From the NCBI RefSeq assembly GCF_000377505.1, contig NZ_KB898190.1:186001-250000 (forward strand): a stretch of DNA of 64,000 bases, read 5' to 3'. The position numbers and the translations under genes are program-made. Below, in pieces: positions 26,608 through 35,821 of this stretch (within the stretch, counting starts at the first letter, position 1; each line of letters starts with the position of its first letter). The stretch comes from Paenibacillus massiliensis 2301065 = DSM 16942. Its GTDB lineage: Bacteria; Bacillota; Bacilli; Paenibacillales; Paenibacillaceae. The notes beneath the pieces were generated by a model. The model was not told the origin of the DNA, did not search any database, and worked only from the letters and a program-made list of their open reading frames with translations.

Positions 26608-27558
26608 TTAAGACCCACGTTGATTCGTACCCTTGACCGTGATGACATCTACGAATGGCCGGATACGATCCATCAGCCGCTGTCCCTTGTACACTTCCTC
26701 GCCATCCTTGCTCGTGAAGCTGAGATGCTGCTCCAGGCCAGCTAATGAATAGTTGGAGGTAAAGAAGGTCGGCTTGCGATTCATCCGATAATTCAAGATG
26801 GAGCCAAGCACATGATCACGTACCCACGGACTCAGATTCTCGGCGCCGATGTCGTCGAAGACGAGCAGATCACAATTTTTGAGCATATCTGTCGTCTCCT
26901 TCAGCTTCTGACCATCCTGGAACATGGACTTGAGATCCTCCACAAAATCAGGCATGTACACGATGACTCCATTATAGCCGGACTTGGCCAGCTCATGCAG
27001 CATATAGCCTGCGAGGAAGGTCTTGCCTGTCCCGAAGGTACCCTCCAGGTAAAGCCCGCGCGGAGTTAGTCCTTGCGTCTTCACCTCATTAATGTAAGTA
27101 AACACCCGACTCACTGCCGGCACGCGCTGTAGATCCTTACGCGAGATCTCCACCGCATCATAGCCCTCACGCAGCGCTCGCTCATCCACGTAGAAGCTAC
27201 GAATACGCTGCTTAACCTGCTGCTCATGCTCACGGGCCAACTGGAGGTTGCAGGGCGTACGGCTGTCTACAATCTGGGTGCGCCCTTGAGCCTCCTCTAC
27301 CATGAGATTGCAATAATGGCCTTGAAAATCATTCGGACAATGCTCAAGTCCAGGACATTGGGCACAATTACTACGATCTCGCATGTATTGGTACAGTCTA
27401 CTCATATTCAGACGCAGCAGCTCATCATCCAGCTCTGGATGCGCAGCACGGAATTCCTGCACCAGCGGGTGGTTCATCACCTGCTCGGTAATATTTCGTG
27501 ACCGCTGCCGGAACGACGGGTTCTGCATGTTCTGCAGCAAATCACCTAATGATTCCAT
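26608..27558 (-). CDS. dnaI: Primosomal protein DnaI (helicase loader)
   Basis: AAA+ ATPase that loads the replicative helicase DnaC onto DNA at the origin and at restart sites. The 316-residue protein has an N-terminal zinc-binding helicase-interaction domain with CAQCPGLEHCPNDFQGHYC (residues ~64-82), then the AAA+ core with Walker A GTFGTGKTFLAG and Walker B LLVFDDIGAE, sensor I TFFTSNYSL and the conserved MDRIRPF near the end. Length agrees with B. subtilis DnaI (311). It lies 81 bases after dnaB, the normal Bacillales order, and both act in the same PriA-DnaD-DnaB-DnaI cascade. Confidence 0.95.
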   Translation of the reverse strand: MESLGDLLQNMQNPSFRQRSRNITEQVMNHPLVQEFRAAHPELDDELLRLNMSRLYQYMRDRSNCAQCPGLEHCPNDFQGHYCNLMVEEAQGRTQIVDSRTPCNLQLAREHEQQVKQRIRSFYVDERALREGYDAVEISRKDLQRVPAVSRVFTYINEVKTQGLTPRGLYLEGTFGTGKTFLAGYMLHELAKSGYNGVIVYMPDFVEDLKSMFQDGQKLKETTDMLKNCDLLVFDDIGAENLSPWVRDHVLGSILNYRMNRKPTFFTSNYSLAGLEQHLSFTSKDGEEVYKGQRLMDRIRPFVDVITVKGTNQRGS

Positions 27559-27639
27559 ACCTTGACCTCCCTTGCGATCATTACTTCTATATTCATTGAA
27601 CTTTGTACGTTAAAGTACGTTCACGTAGATTCACTTGCC

Positions 27640-29154
27640 TTACAAATTCGACTTTTTGCCAGACTGCATTTGCTCCGCCATGCGTAGCAACTCCTCCAGT
27701 TCTTGCTCGGATACAGGTGTCTCTGCCACCTGATCCTGAACAATTGGAATCGAGGGCTTGCCTGAAGCCCCCTTCACGGACCGCGGACGCTGTCCACCAC
27801 CACTACTGCCCCCAGTTGACTTACGTCCTTTGACTTTGGATTGGTCTCGAATATACTGGACGGCCTTCTCATAAGAGTTCACCTGCTTGACGAGCATATT
27901 GGAGGCTACCGTCTCGACGAAATTCCGGTTGATGCGCTGATCACTTCCGGATACCAGCATGGTCATTAGATAATGAATAAGTACATTGATCACTTCACCA
28001 GGAAGCTTGTAGCTCAGATCAATCTTTTCGAATATATCCAGCAGATTGCCCGGGACTGTCCCCGGAAAAAACGTCTGTAATAAGCGATAGTAAGGCTCAT
28101 TGCGGAGCATCATATTATATTGATGGATATCGCACTTGCCCTCGAATTGCGGAGGCACTTCTACATAATATTCCATCTCGACCGCTTGCTCGGCAGGCGG
28201 CTGTGCGGTCTCCTCTTCCACGCCTTGCCGCAATGCGATGACCTTGGCAGCCTTCACCTGCTGGTCCTCCATCCGCTTCTTGGCTTGTCTGAACTGAAGC
28301 TGTGCATGATACTGCAGCCGATCCAGCACAACCTCCCCCTGCTCCGTGAAGACATCCTCTTCATCCAGCAGGCGGCTTACATCCTGAGCGCTCAGATCAT
28401 ATTTGTGGGCCACATATTGTACCACACCGAATTGCTCATAATCAAAGCGCAGGCGCTCAACATGCTTGCGGTTCACCGATTCTCGTGGAAAACGCAAAAT
28501 CATGTCTGCATAATTGAGTTCTCCGGCCTCATCCGCCGAAGCCCCCTTATGGCGAGACACCGCTACCTCAGACAAGGCCTGCTCCAGCTCATAATCAATG
28601 ACATGGGTATTCAGCTCGAATATATCGTAAAAGGGGACTGAAATGTTCTCTTTATTGTGAAGCATCTGCTGCCAGTCGGCCGTCTCCTGACTCCATAGCG
28701 ATGCACGCAGTGACAGGACGGCGAACTTGCCAATCTTGTCTCGCAGGAGCAAGGTCAGATGCTGTGTACGGAAAAATTCCGAAGGGGATAATGGCTGCTG
28801 TAGCTCATATTCATACATATAATCATCCGTGTCCGGAGCATACATTCTGGACGTCTGCAACAGTCCGACAGCTTCAAGCTTTGATGTCTGTTCAATCAGA
28901 TATTTGCGTCCCTTCTCGCTCGGCTCCAGGCCTAGCGTCAGAAAAAGACCGCGCTGCTGCTCTACAGGCGAGTAACCGATCTGTCCAGCCGGAATTTGCT
29001 GGGACAGCAACTGATATAGACTGACAGCAAACGCTCCTACCATCGGCTGATATACCTTGCTCAGCATGATCTCATCGACATGCCCAAGCCCGAACTCGCG
29101 GTATACGCAGTATCGGTGGTGCTCCGTAAAATGCAGCAGATTCTTCATGCGCAT
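27640..29154 (-). CDS. dnaB: Replication initiation and membrane attachment protein DnaB
   Basis: Gram-positive DnaB, a helicase co-loader acting with DnaD and DnaI and linking the origin to the membrane. About 504 residues; the N-terminal winged-helix part begins MRMKNLLHFTEHHRYCVYREF and MLSKVYQPMVGAFAVSLYQLL. The middle and C-terminal DnaB/DnaD (DDBH2) lines include LRFDYEQFGVVQYVAHKYDLS and KIDLSYKLPGEVINVLIHYLM, then the YIRDQ motif (AVQYIRDQSKVKGRK). AGGAAG precedes ATG 29154; the in-frame Met at 29184 is less likely. nrdR, which often precedes dnaB in Bacillales, is absent here; a divergent hemQ is found instead. Confidence 0.92.
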   Translation of the reverse strand: MRMKNLLHFTEHHRYCVYREFGLGHVDEIMLSKVYQPMVGAFAVSLYQLLSQQIPAGQIGYSPVEQQRGLFLTLGLEPSEKGRKYLIEQTSKLEAVGLLQTSRMYAPDTDDYMYEYELQQPLSPSEFFRTQHLTLLLRDKIGKFAVLSLRASLWSQETADWQQMLHNKENISVPFYDIFELNTHVIDYELEQALSEVAVSRHKGASADEAGELNYADMILRFPRESVNRKHVERLRFDYEQFGVVQYVAHKYDLSAQDVSRLLDEEDVFTEQGEVVLDRLQYHAQLQFRQAKKRMEDQQVKAAKVIALRQGVEEETAQPPAEQAVEMEYYVEVPPQFEGKCDIHQYNMMLRNEPYYRLLQTFFPGTVPGNLLDIFEKIDLSYKLPGEVINVLIHYLMTMLVSGSDQRINRNFVETVASNMLVKQVNSYEKAVQYIRDQSKVKGRKSTGGSSGGGQRPRSVKGASGKPSIPIVQDQVAETPVSEQELEELLRMAEQMQSGKKSNL

Positions 29155-29576
29155 AGTGTGCTCTTCCTTTCCTTGCATCACCAATCTCCAAGATGCCTTA
29201 CTATTCTATCATACTTGGGCCGCTGATAAAGACGGAAAATATACGGATATATGCGAGGATTTCACGATCATCTTCAACCTACTTCGCCCTTAGGCGCAAA
29301 ATCGGAGGATTTGATCATCGGCATGAATTTTACTGGCATCGTCATTTGCTCGTTTCGTTTCTTTTGCGCTACAATAAGATGAAGCCAGTCATTCCTTGCA
29401 GGATGCTGGTAGGTCAATCCACATGCTTATCCATACAGATTACATAGGCAGGAAATGATCCTGCAAACGTCAAATGACAGCACAGGGCCGCAATCAGAAC
29501 AGCCGGGTATCCTATTCGTAGCGATCACCGACTCTTCCTTCGGCTCTTGCTGATTCAGCAAAGGAGTGTACGTAGA
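29155..29576. other. Divergent promoter region between dnaB and hemQ
   Basis: Holds a candidate plus-strand promoter: TTGCTC at 29346-29351, 18-base spacer, TACAAT at 29370-29375, which would give a ~200-base hemQ leader. No coding frame with a ribosome binding site and no known riboswitch core is seen in the rest. Confidence 0.4.
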
Positions 29577-30344
29577 ATGAATCAACCTGTAGCACATACG
29601 AATGAGGCCGCTGCAACGCTGGAGGGCTGGTACGCCCTTCATGATTTTCGATCCATCGACTGGACGGCCTGGAAAGCAGCCGATGACGAGGAGCGCGCTG
29701 GAGCACTGGACGAGCTGCGTGAATTCATGGAGGAATGGGGAACGACGGAGGCCGCTGGACTGGGCAGCTCCGCTTTGTACACCATTGTTGGTCAGAAGGC
29801 CGACTTCGTAATGATGCATCTGCGCGAGACGTTAGAGGATCTGAAGACGCTGGAAAATGAATTCAATAAGACTACCTTCGCCAAATATACGACCAAGGCT
29901 TATTCTTATGTCAGCGTCGTAGAGCTGAGCAATTACCTTGGTGGCAAGGACGAGGACCCGATGCAGAACCCTCAGGTTGTAGCCAGACTGAAGCCAATTC
30001 TGCCGAAGAATCGCTACATCTGCTTCTATCCGATGAACAAGAAGCGCGAGCTTGCTGACAACTGGTACATGCTATCCATGGAGGAGCGCCGCACAATGAT
30101 GCGCAGTCATGGATTAATCGGCCGCAGCTATGCTGGCAAGGTGAAGCAGATCATTACTGGCTCTGTTGGCTTTGACGATTGGGAATGGGGCGTAACGCTG
30201 TTCTCTGATGATGCTCTTCAGTTCAAGAAGCTGATCTATGAAATGCGCTTCGACGAGGTGAGTGCGCGCTATGGCGAATTCGGTTCCTTCTATGTTGGCA
30301 GTGTGCTTAACGCCGAGTCCATTGAAGAGATGCTGAAGCTATAA
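29577..30344 (+). CDS. hemQ: HemQ, coproheme decarboxylase
   Basis: Last enzyme of the coproporphyrin-dependent haem pathway of Gram-positive bacteria; it oxidatively decarboxylates coproheme to haem b using H2O2. The 255-residue protein is of the chlorite-dismutase fold. [12 protein letters not shown] holds the proximal haem-ligand His, and [24 protein letters not shown] and [26 protein letters not shown] are typical HemQ lines. It lacks the Arg-containing distal site of true chlorite dismutases as far as I can judge. The start at ATG 29577 follows AAAGGAG by eight bases. It stands alone with a terminator at 30391. It supplies haem for SdhC and for CtaA products. Confidence 0.93.
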   Translation: MNQPVAHTNEAAATLEGWYALHDFRSIDWTAWKAADDEERAGALDELREFMEEWGTTEAAGLGSSALYTIVGQKADFVMMHLRETLEDLKTLENEFNKTTFAKYTTKAYSYVSVVELSNYLGGKDEDPMQNPQVVARLKPILPKNRYICFYPMNKKRELADNWYMLSMEERRTMMRSHGLIGRSYAGKVKQIITGSVGFDDWEWGVTLFSDDALQFKKLIYEMRFDEVSARYGEFGSFYVGSVLNAESIEEMLKL

Positions 30345-30390
30345 GCAGCCCGGAGTAATTCCAGGTAACGGCTCACATATAAACAAAAAA

Positions 30391-30426
30391 AACAAGCCAT
30401 CGAAATTTCGTATGGCTTGTTTCTTT
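30391..30426 (+). terminator. Bidirectional terminator between hemQ and the NDH-2 gene
   Basis: AACAAGCCAT and ATGGCTTGTT form a 10-bp stem with an 11-base loop; T-rich on the right and A-rich on the left, so it can serve both convergent genes. Confidence 0.9.
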
Positions 30427-30445
30427 ATTTTCGCTTCCGTTGTAA

Positions 30446-31639
30446 TTATCCGAAGAATCGCCCCTTCTTCATGACCAGTGGAATGCCACCAATAATGAAC
30501 AAGTAGCGCATATCTACGACCTTCTTAAGCTGGGCTGCAACCCAGCCCTTGATCTTCTTTCCGCCCACGACAGCTACCGCCTCTCCTTTACCAAGCGAAG
30601 CTACTGTTCCCTTGTTGCTGAATACGAATTTGTTAAGCTCTCGCCCGCGAATGGAAGCAACTATGTTCCTCGCGCACGTCACACCCTGCTGCATGGCAAT
30701 TTGCGCTGTTGGGGGATATGGCTTTCCAGCCGGATTCAACATTAAGGAGTTGTCCCCGATCACGAAAATATGATCGTACCCCGGGATTCGCAGGAATTCA
30801 TCCGCCTTTACCCGGCCACGCATGACCTCGAAGCCGGCCTTTTCAAGCAGATGATTACCGCGAATCCCTCCAGTCCAGACTACCGTGGAAGCTTCTATTT
30901 TTTCTCCTTCGCCAATAATGACGCCATCAGCCAGACACTCCTTGATTGGAACGCCAATACGGAAGGTGACCCCTTTGCGCTTCAGCACATCCATCGCATA
31001 TTCGACAAGCTCAGGATCGAAGCCTGGGAGAGCCGTTGGGGCAGCCTCGACGTTAATAATCGACACCTGACTCGGGTGGATATCATATTGACGACACAGC
31101 TGCGGCAGACGGTCAGCCAGTTCTCCCGCGAATTCAATCCCGCTAAATCCGGCTCCCCCAATGACGAAGCACAATCGCGATTCTAGTCCGTCGTTCTTGT
31201 ATAGGGCCAGCTGATATTCGATGTGCTCACGAATGAGACGCACCGAATTAATGCTGCGGATCGTCAATGCATGCTCCAGCATACCTGGAATACCGAAGGT
31301 CTCTGGCTCGCCGCCTAACCCCAGTACCAGATAATCATACGGGATAGACCCGCTATCCAGAACGACAGTGCGCTCAGCTGGCTGAATCGCCTGAACGGAA
31401 GACTTGATCAGCTTCACCTTCAGACCATCAATCAAATCTCCGATCGGGATTCTTGAATGCTCAATGCTATCTGTTCCTGCCGCCGGCATATGAAGGTGAG
31501 TCGTAATATAGTGATAATCATGCCGATTGACGAGTGTCACATCTGCTTCCTTATGCCTTAATTCCTTTTGCAGGCGCTGTGCTGTCAGGATACCGCCATA
31601 GCCTGCGCCCAGGATTACAATTTTAGGTTGATCGCCCAT
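30446..31639 (-). CDS. Type II NADH dehydrogenase (YumB-like)
   Basis: Single-subunit, non-proton-pumping NADH:menaquinone oxidoreductase, peripheral to the membrane. 397 residues with two dinucleotide folds: FAD-binding VILGAGYGGILTA at the N terminus and NADH-binding FVIGGAGFSGIEFAGELA near residue 165; VIGDNSLM near residue 290 and PPTAQIAMQQG are NDH-2 marks. The C-terminal amphipathic part (KKVVDMRYLFIIGG) fits membrane attachment. The start at ATG 31639 follows GAAGGAG; the frame upstream is not translated by any plausible site. It is divergent from a YumC-type gene, the same pair found in B. subtilis (yumB, yumC). A second NDH-2-like gene is at 50061. Confidence 0.9.
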   Translation of the reverse strand: MGDQPKIVILGAGYGGILTAQRLQKELRHKEADVTLVNRHDYHYITTHLHMPAAGTDSIEHSRIPIGDLIDGLKVKLIKSSVQAIQPAERTVVLDSGSIPYDYLVLGLGGEPETFGIPGMLEHALTIRSINSVRLIREHIEYQLALYKNDGLESRLCFVIGGAGFSGIEFAGELADRLPQLCRQYDIHPSQVSIINVEAAPTALPGFDPELVEYAMDVLKRKGVTFRIGVPIKECLADGVIIGEGEKIEASTVVWTGGIRGNHLLEKAGFEVMRGRVKADEFLRIPGYDHIFVIGDNSLMLNPAGKPYPPTAQIAMQQGVTCARNIVASIRGRELNKFVFSNKGTVASLGKGEAVAVVGGKKIKGWVAAQLKKVVDMRYLFIIGGIPLVMKKGRFFG

Positions 31640-31846
31640 GAGACCTACTCCTTCCGTATTCCTAATCTTCCCTGTCCTGAATCTGAGCATACACATAGCT
31701 TGCAACAAAAATGAAGGTTCTATTAACTTAGGGGGGATGAACTTCCCAATCAGAGTTCGTGCGTTTATAATGATAGTCAGTTGAATCATACGGATTGTGG
31801 CCTGATTCCCTGTCCATGAATGGTTCATAATTACAGCGGAGGTGTT

Positions 31847-32851
31847 ATGAATTTGGCTACACCAACAGGTGAACATATAAGTGATCTAATTATTATCGGA
31901 GGCGGTCCAGCAGGGATTTTTGCTGCATTCTATGGTGGAATGCGTCAGGCCTCTGTTACTCTGATTGAAAGTATGCCCCAACTCGGGGGACAGCTTGCAG
32001 CACTTTATCCAGAAAAATATATATATGATGTAGCAGGCTTCCCGAAAGTTACCGCCCAGGAGCTCGTGAACAATCTGGTTCAGCAAATGAATCACTTCAA
32101 CCCCAATGTACGACTAGAGGAGAAGGTCGTCTCTGTCGTGAAGAAGGATGAGCGTCATTTCGTAGTGACGACTGATACCGCAGAATATGAAGGACGAGCC
32201 GTCATCATCACAGCAGGTGTTGGTGCATTCGAGCCTCGTCGTCTGGAGCTTCCAGAGGCAGCCAAATTCGAGAAGACGAATCTGCATTATTTTGTGAGCG
32301 ATCTGAGCAAATTCGCTGGCAAAAAGGTATTGATCAGCGGCGGCGGCGACTCTGCTGTAGACTGGGCCCTGATGCTGGAGCCAATCGCAGAGGAAGTCAC
32401 TCTCATTCATCGCCGGGACAAGTTCCGTGCTCATGAGCACAGTGTCGAGAATCTGATGGCATCCAAGGTGAAGGTCATTACTCCTACTGAGATTGTTAGC
32501 CTGGAAGGGGAAGATCAGATCACCTCTGTCACACTGGCTCACGTCAAGACCAAGGAGACGCAGACGATTGAAGTAGACGATGTGATCGTGAACTTTGGCT
32601 TTGTATCTTCACTGGGGCCTATTTCTGAATGGGGCATCGAGATTGAGAACAATTCGATCGTAGTCGATTCAAGACAGCAGACGAATATCCCTGGCATCTT
32701 CGCAGCTGGCGATATTACCACCTACCCTGGTAAGCTGAAGCTGATTGCCGTAGGCTTCGGAGAAGCGCCTACAGCCGTCAACAATGCGAAGGTATATATT
32801 GATCCCGAGGCTAAATTGTCTCCGGGCCATAGTAGTAATATGAAGCTATAG
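31847..32851 (+). CDS. Ferredoxin/flavodoxin-NADP+ reductase (YumC-like)
   Basis: Homodimeric thioredoxin-reductase-like FNR of 334 residues. FAD fold [20 protein letters not shown] at the start, NADPH fold [17 protein letters not shown] near residue 165 with the following [10 protein letters not shown] that binds the 2'-phosphate, and [23 protein letters not shown] near residue 295. The CxxC of thioredoxin reductase is absent, which marks it as FNR type. B. subtilis YumC is essential and has 332 residues. The start at ATG 31847 follows GGAGGTG. A perfect terminator follows. It lies head to head with the NDH-2 gene. Confidence 0.92.
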   Translation: MNLATPTGEHISDLIIIGGGPAGIFAAFYGGMRQASVTLIESMPQLGGQLAALYPEKYIYDVAGFPKVTAQELVNNLVQQMNHFNPNVRLEEKVVSVVKKDERHFVVTTDTAEYEGRAVIITAGVGAFEPRRLELPEAAKFEKTNLHYFVSDLSKFAGKKVLISGGGDSAVDWALMLEPIAEEVTLIHRRDKFRAHEHSVENLMASKVKVITPTEIVSLEGEDQITSVTLAHVKTKETQTIEVDDVIVNFGFVSSLGPISEWGIEIENNSIVVDSRQQTNIPGIFAAGDITTYPGKLKLIAVGFGEAPTAVNNAKVYIDPEAKLSPGHSSNMKL

Positions 32852-32874
32852 CTCTCCATGTAGCATATGAGAAT

Positions 32875-32924
32875 AAAGGGTGCTTTACTCCCGTATTTTT
32901 TCACGGAAGTAAAGCACCCTTTTG
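32875..32924 (+). terminator. Terminator of the ferredoxin-NADP reductase gene
   Basis: AAAGGGTGCTTTACT pairs perfectly over 15 bases with AGTAAAGCACCCTTT around a loop that itself holds CCGT/ACGG, followed by TTTTG. Confidence 0.95.
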
Positions 32925-33035
32925 TGTGGGGAATCATATCTTGTTGGCAACGGCAGAAGAACGGCTTTGGAAGGCTCCTATACCAGCATCCGGCCCAGAT
33001 GTACAACTCCGAGACAGCGTCTGCCTGGATGGAAA

Positions 33036-33179
33036 TTAATGCAGAAGAGTCGTGTCATCCACAACTAGCTTTCTCTTCTGAATCTCTGCCAGAAGCAATG
33101 TGATAAAATCACGATCAAGCTTCAGCTTAATTGCCATGTGATAGGATTCCAGCAGCATTTCATCCGTCAGCATTCCCAT
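33036..33179 (-). CDS. sda: Sda, checkpoint inhibitor of sporulation histidine kinases
   Basis: 47-residue protein MGMLTDEMLLESYHMAIKL..., followed by LDRDFITLLLAEIQKRKL. This aligns by eye with B. subtilis Sda (46 residues; LSDELLIESY, LNRDFIELIENEIKRRSL). Sda blocks autophosphorylation of KinA and KinB and stops sporulation when replication is ongoing or damaged. AAAGGTG lies upstream of ATG 33179. A promoter and a cluster of DnaA boxes lie directly upstream, matching the known control of sda by DnaA. It is too short for usual gene finders. Confidence 0.93.
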   Translation of the reverse strand: MGMLTDEMLLESYHMAIKLKLDRDFITLLLAEIQKRKLVVDDTTLLH

Positions 33180-33214
33180 CCAAGACACACCTTTCCTTTT
33201 TTTTCCTTATGACT

Positions 33215-33243
33215 ATTCTAGCAAATTAACATCGGCAGAACAA
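33215..33243 (-). promoter_or_regulatory. Predicted sda promoter
   Basis: On the minus strand TTGTTC, a 17-base spacer and TAGAAT, 36 bases before the sda start codon. The DnaA boxes begin ten bases upstream of the -35. Confidence 0.6.
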
Positions 33244-33252
33244 GTGTTCCTG

Positions 33253-33352
33253 ATATCCACAACCACCTGTGGAAATCCTGTGTGTAATTTGTTGGTAAGT
33301 GTCTCGATCCCTTATACATTGCAGTGGATAATGTGGATAATATTTATGCACA
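33253..33352. promoter_or_regulatory. Cluster of five DnaA boxes upstream of sda
   Basis: Against TTATCCACA: ATATCCACA at 33253-33261 (8/9), TGTGGAAAT at 33268-33276 on the reverse strand (7/9), AGTGGATAA at 33323-33331 (reverse, 8/9), a perfect TGTGGATAA at 33332-33340 (reverse, 9/9) and TTATGCACA at 33344-33352 (8/9). Five sites within 100 bases, placed just upstream of the sda promoter, fit activation by DnaA as known for B. subtilis sda. Confidence 0.8.
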
Positions 33353-33432
33353 GGCTCCTACTCTATATAAAGCTTCCAAAAAATAAATTTGCACACTACT
33401 AGTAGGTTGGGAGACACACCACGAAAGGTGAT

Positions 33433-34092
33433 TTATTGTGGCCTAGTGTTAACCTCAAGTAGCCAGATGCGCTTGTCACGGTCAATACCGTAGTCGAAGC
33501 CAAGCTCACCAATACCAGGGAACTGCTCTTCCAGAATGGAAATACATAATGCAGTCAAGGCTCTCATTTCCTTACGTTTGGGAGATACAGCCTTCGCACC
33601 TAGCGAACGCTTCAATGCATCGCGTCCCTGTAGCATCGTTCCTCCCTTGCAAAGGTTGGTTACGACGAGGCCTGGCTTAGCTACCCGGCCAACCAGGGCC
33701 CGTAGCTCCCAGAGGTCACCATTCTTGACCATCTTCAATCGGTAGTCCACAGGTCTACTTCCGATCGTCGCCAGTCGAATGCCTTGCTGAATCAAGTAAG
33801 GACGTTTCAGCTTGACGGCCTCAAGCTTCGTTATCATCTTCTCGAAATCTCTGAATCTGTGCGTTCGTTCCATTCGGTTAAAGGCATACCCTTCAGCTGT
33901 ACGAAGTACCCGAATAACACCACTCCCGCCTCCGCCTCTTACAGGCTTGATGAACACCATCTGATAGCGGTCCAACATGAATCGAAGATTAGTAGCAGAG
34001 TATTCGCTGGTCTCCGGTATATGGGCTGCTACCTCGGCACTTCGCAGCAGCGCTTCCGTTTTTAGCAGTTTGCTAGCTAATTGTCTTGGCAC
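33433..34092 (-). CDS. YheC/YheD-like ATP-grasp protein
   Basis: 219-residue ATP-grasp protein related to the endospore coat-associated YheC/YheD family. Visible: MVFIKPVRGGGGSGVIRV (ATP-binding glycine-rich loop), DYRLKMVKNGDLWELRALVGRVAKPG, and LGFDYGIDRDKRIWLLEVNTRP with the metal-binding Asp, Glu and Asn of the ATP-grasp site. Full YheC/D proteins are 350-450 residues; this one is a compact form lacking the N-terminal domain, which is also common in Paenibacillus. The start is a GTG at 34092 after AGGAG; the upstream ATG at 34137 has no ribosome binding site. It is the gene next to sda. Function in spores is inferred from the family only. Confidence 0.78.
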   Translation of the reverse strand: MPRQLASKLLKTEALLRSAEVAAHIPETSEYSATNLRFMLDRYQMVFIKPVRGGGGSGVIRVLRTAEGYAFNRMERTHRFRDFEKMITKLEAVKLKRPYLIQQGIRLATIGSRPVDYRLKMVKNGDLWELRALVGRVAKPGLVVTNLCKGGTMLQGRDALKRSLGAKAVSPKRKEMRALTALCISILEEQFPGIGELGFDYGIDRDKRIWLLEVNTRPQ

Positions 34093-34288
34093 ATTAATGT
34101 CTCCTTTCTCGGACGGATATATTAACACTGTACTCAAATGGTAGCTTCACCTCTTGGATGTTTGTCCGAGGCGAGGGCCTGTTTTACCGTGGAATTCATG
34201 AGTGGGTAGCGTGTCACTCTCATCATTGATACAATATCTCTATATATTTGGATTGGGAGAATACCACTGACTAAGGAGATTAGCTCTA

Positions 34289-35821
34289 ATGTATGAGACT
34301 GTAGGCATTATGGACATCGGGTCCAACTCTATCAGACTGGTGATATATGAATTCACTACAAACGGTGAATACCGTGTAATACAGGAATGCAAGGAATCGG
34401 CACGCCTCAGTGCCAAGATTGGGCCGGAAGGTAGAATGGAGCGGGAAGCGATTGCCGTGATAGCACCCATTCTTCGGCAATTCCGGCAGGTGTGCGAGGT
34501 ATTCAATGCTACGCGAATCCGTGCTACAGCTACCGCAGCGATCCGCAATGCCGCGAACACAGAGGAGATCATCTCTTGGATTGCTGAGGAGACGGGTCTG
34601 GAACTGGAGGTTCTGTCTGGCGAGGAAGAAGGAACCATGGGTTTTCTTGGTGTAGCCAATACGATGAATGTGCTGGATGGAATCCTCATTGACATTGGGG
34701 GAGGCAGTACGGAAATTACCTTGTTCAGTAGACGTGAGCGTCTGCAGACGGTGTCTTTTCCTTTTGGAGCTGTGAATATGAACAGCCGCTTCGGGACAAA
34801 TAGCGAACAGGATAGCTGGGACGATACGCGTATTGAAGCACTTCAGGCCGTTGTCCGTTCAGCGTTAGCCGACCATCCCTGGATTACCGAGAATCTAGGA
34901 CTCCCCTTCGTTGGCCTGGGAGGTACGGCACGAACGTTGGCCAAGATCAGTCAGAAGCAACGGAATTATTCCCTGCCAATCCTGCATCATTATGAGATGA
35001 GCGTCGAAGAGATTAATGAGATGTACCACAGACTACCAAAGATGAGCTACAGTCAGCGCAAAAAAATAGCCGGCCTGTCCAAGGACAGAGCCGACATCAT
35101 TGTATCGGGACTTATTATCTTGTACACCATCTTCTCTGCTGCCAAGGGAACAGCCTTTATGATCAGCGGAGCTGGACTACGAGATGGTCTGTTTCATCAG
35201 ATGAGAAATGCACGGCAGCCACTTGTAGCAGATCCACTCGATGCAAGCATTCAGAATGCGCTGGCTTCCAGCAGTCCGGCTAGAAAAGAGCATCTGGAGC
35301 GGGTACTCAGCCATACTCGGCAACTATGCAGACTACTACAGGTCGATAACCTTCCATCAGATGAACGTATTCTTCGTACAGCAGCCATGCTGTACAAGAG
35401 CGGCGCTACACTGAACTATTACCAGTACAGTCAGCATAGCACCTACCATATCATGCGCGGTGGACTTGGTGGTCTATCACATCGGGAGACGGTGCTAGCC
35501 GCAGCACTTGCGGATTATCATCCGAAGCTGCGCACAGAGCAGCTGCTTGATTACCATCGTGACATCGTGCGGCATACAGATACAGCATGGGTCCATCAGA
35601 CCGGCTCTCTCCTACAGCTTGCTATTGCCCTCGATTGCAGTGAGAGTGGAACGATTCAGCAGATGGAGGCCTCCCTGCAAGAACAGACGCTGCATTTAGC
35701 ACTATTCTGCAAAGGCACCCCCGTACTTGAGCTCAACGAGCTGGAGAATAAGGCCAAAGATGTGCAGAAGGTATGGAACCTGCAAATTACTTGGTCCGTA
35801 CAGTCCGTTTCCAACTCTTAA
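34289..35821 (+). CDS. ppx: Ppx/GppA-family exopolyphosphatase
   Basis: Releases phosphate from polyphosphate chains, or hydrolyses pppGpp. 510 residues. The ASKHA-fold motifs are GIMDIGSNSIRLVIYEF at the start, GTMGFLGVANTMNVLDGILIDIGGGSTEI around residues 112-145 (split by the second phosphate-binding loop) and VGLGGTARTLAKIS near residue 210. The C-terminal ~190 residues are an HD-like helical domain (LRTAAMLYKSGATLNYYQYSQHS, GGLSHRE), as in long Ppx. GGAG precedes the ATG. It is convergent with ppk and their 3' ends overlap by 35 bases, so synthesis and breakdown of polyphosphate are encoded together but from separate promoters. Confidence 0.9.
   Translation: MYETVGIMDIGSNSIRLVIYEFTTNGEYRVIQECKESARLSAKIGPEGRMEREAIAVIAPILRQFRQVCEVFNATRIRATATAAIRNAANTEEIISWIAEETGLELEVLSGEEEGTMGFLGVANTMNVLDGILIDIGGGSTEITLFSRRERLQTVSFPFGAVNMNSRFGTNSEQDSWDDTRIEALQAVVRSALADHPWITENLGLPFVGLGGTARTLAKISQKQRNYSLPILHHYEMSVEEINEMYHRLPKMSYSQRKKIAGLSKDRADIIVSGLIILYTIFSAAKGTAFMISGAGLRDGLFHQMRNARQPLVADPLDASIQNALASSSPARKEHLERVLSHTRQLCRLLQVDNLPSDERILRTAAMLYKSGATLNYYQYSQHSTYHIMRGGLGGLSHRETVLAAALADYHPKLRTEQLLDYHRDIVRHTDTAWVHQTGSLLQLAIALDCSESGTIQQMEASLQEQTLHLALFCKGTPVLELNELENKAKDVQKVWNLQITWSVQSVSNS

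Noticed and set aside
30446..31876. N-terminal extension of the NDH-2 gene to 31876
   Set aside because: The extra 79 codons overlap the promoter region and the divergent gene's start, and the GAAGGAG before ATG 31639 fixes the start.
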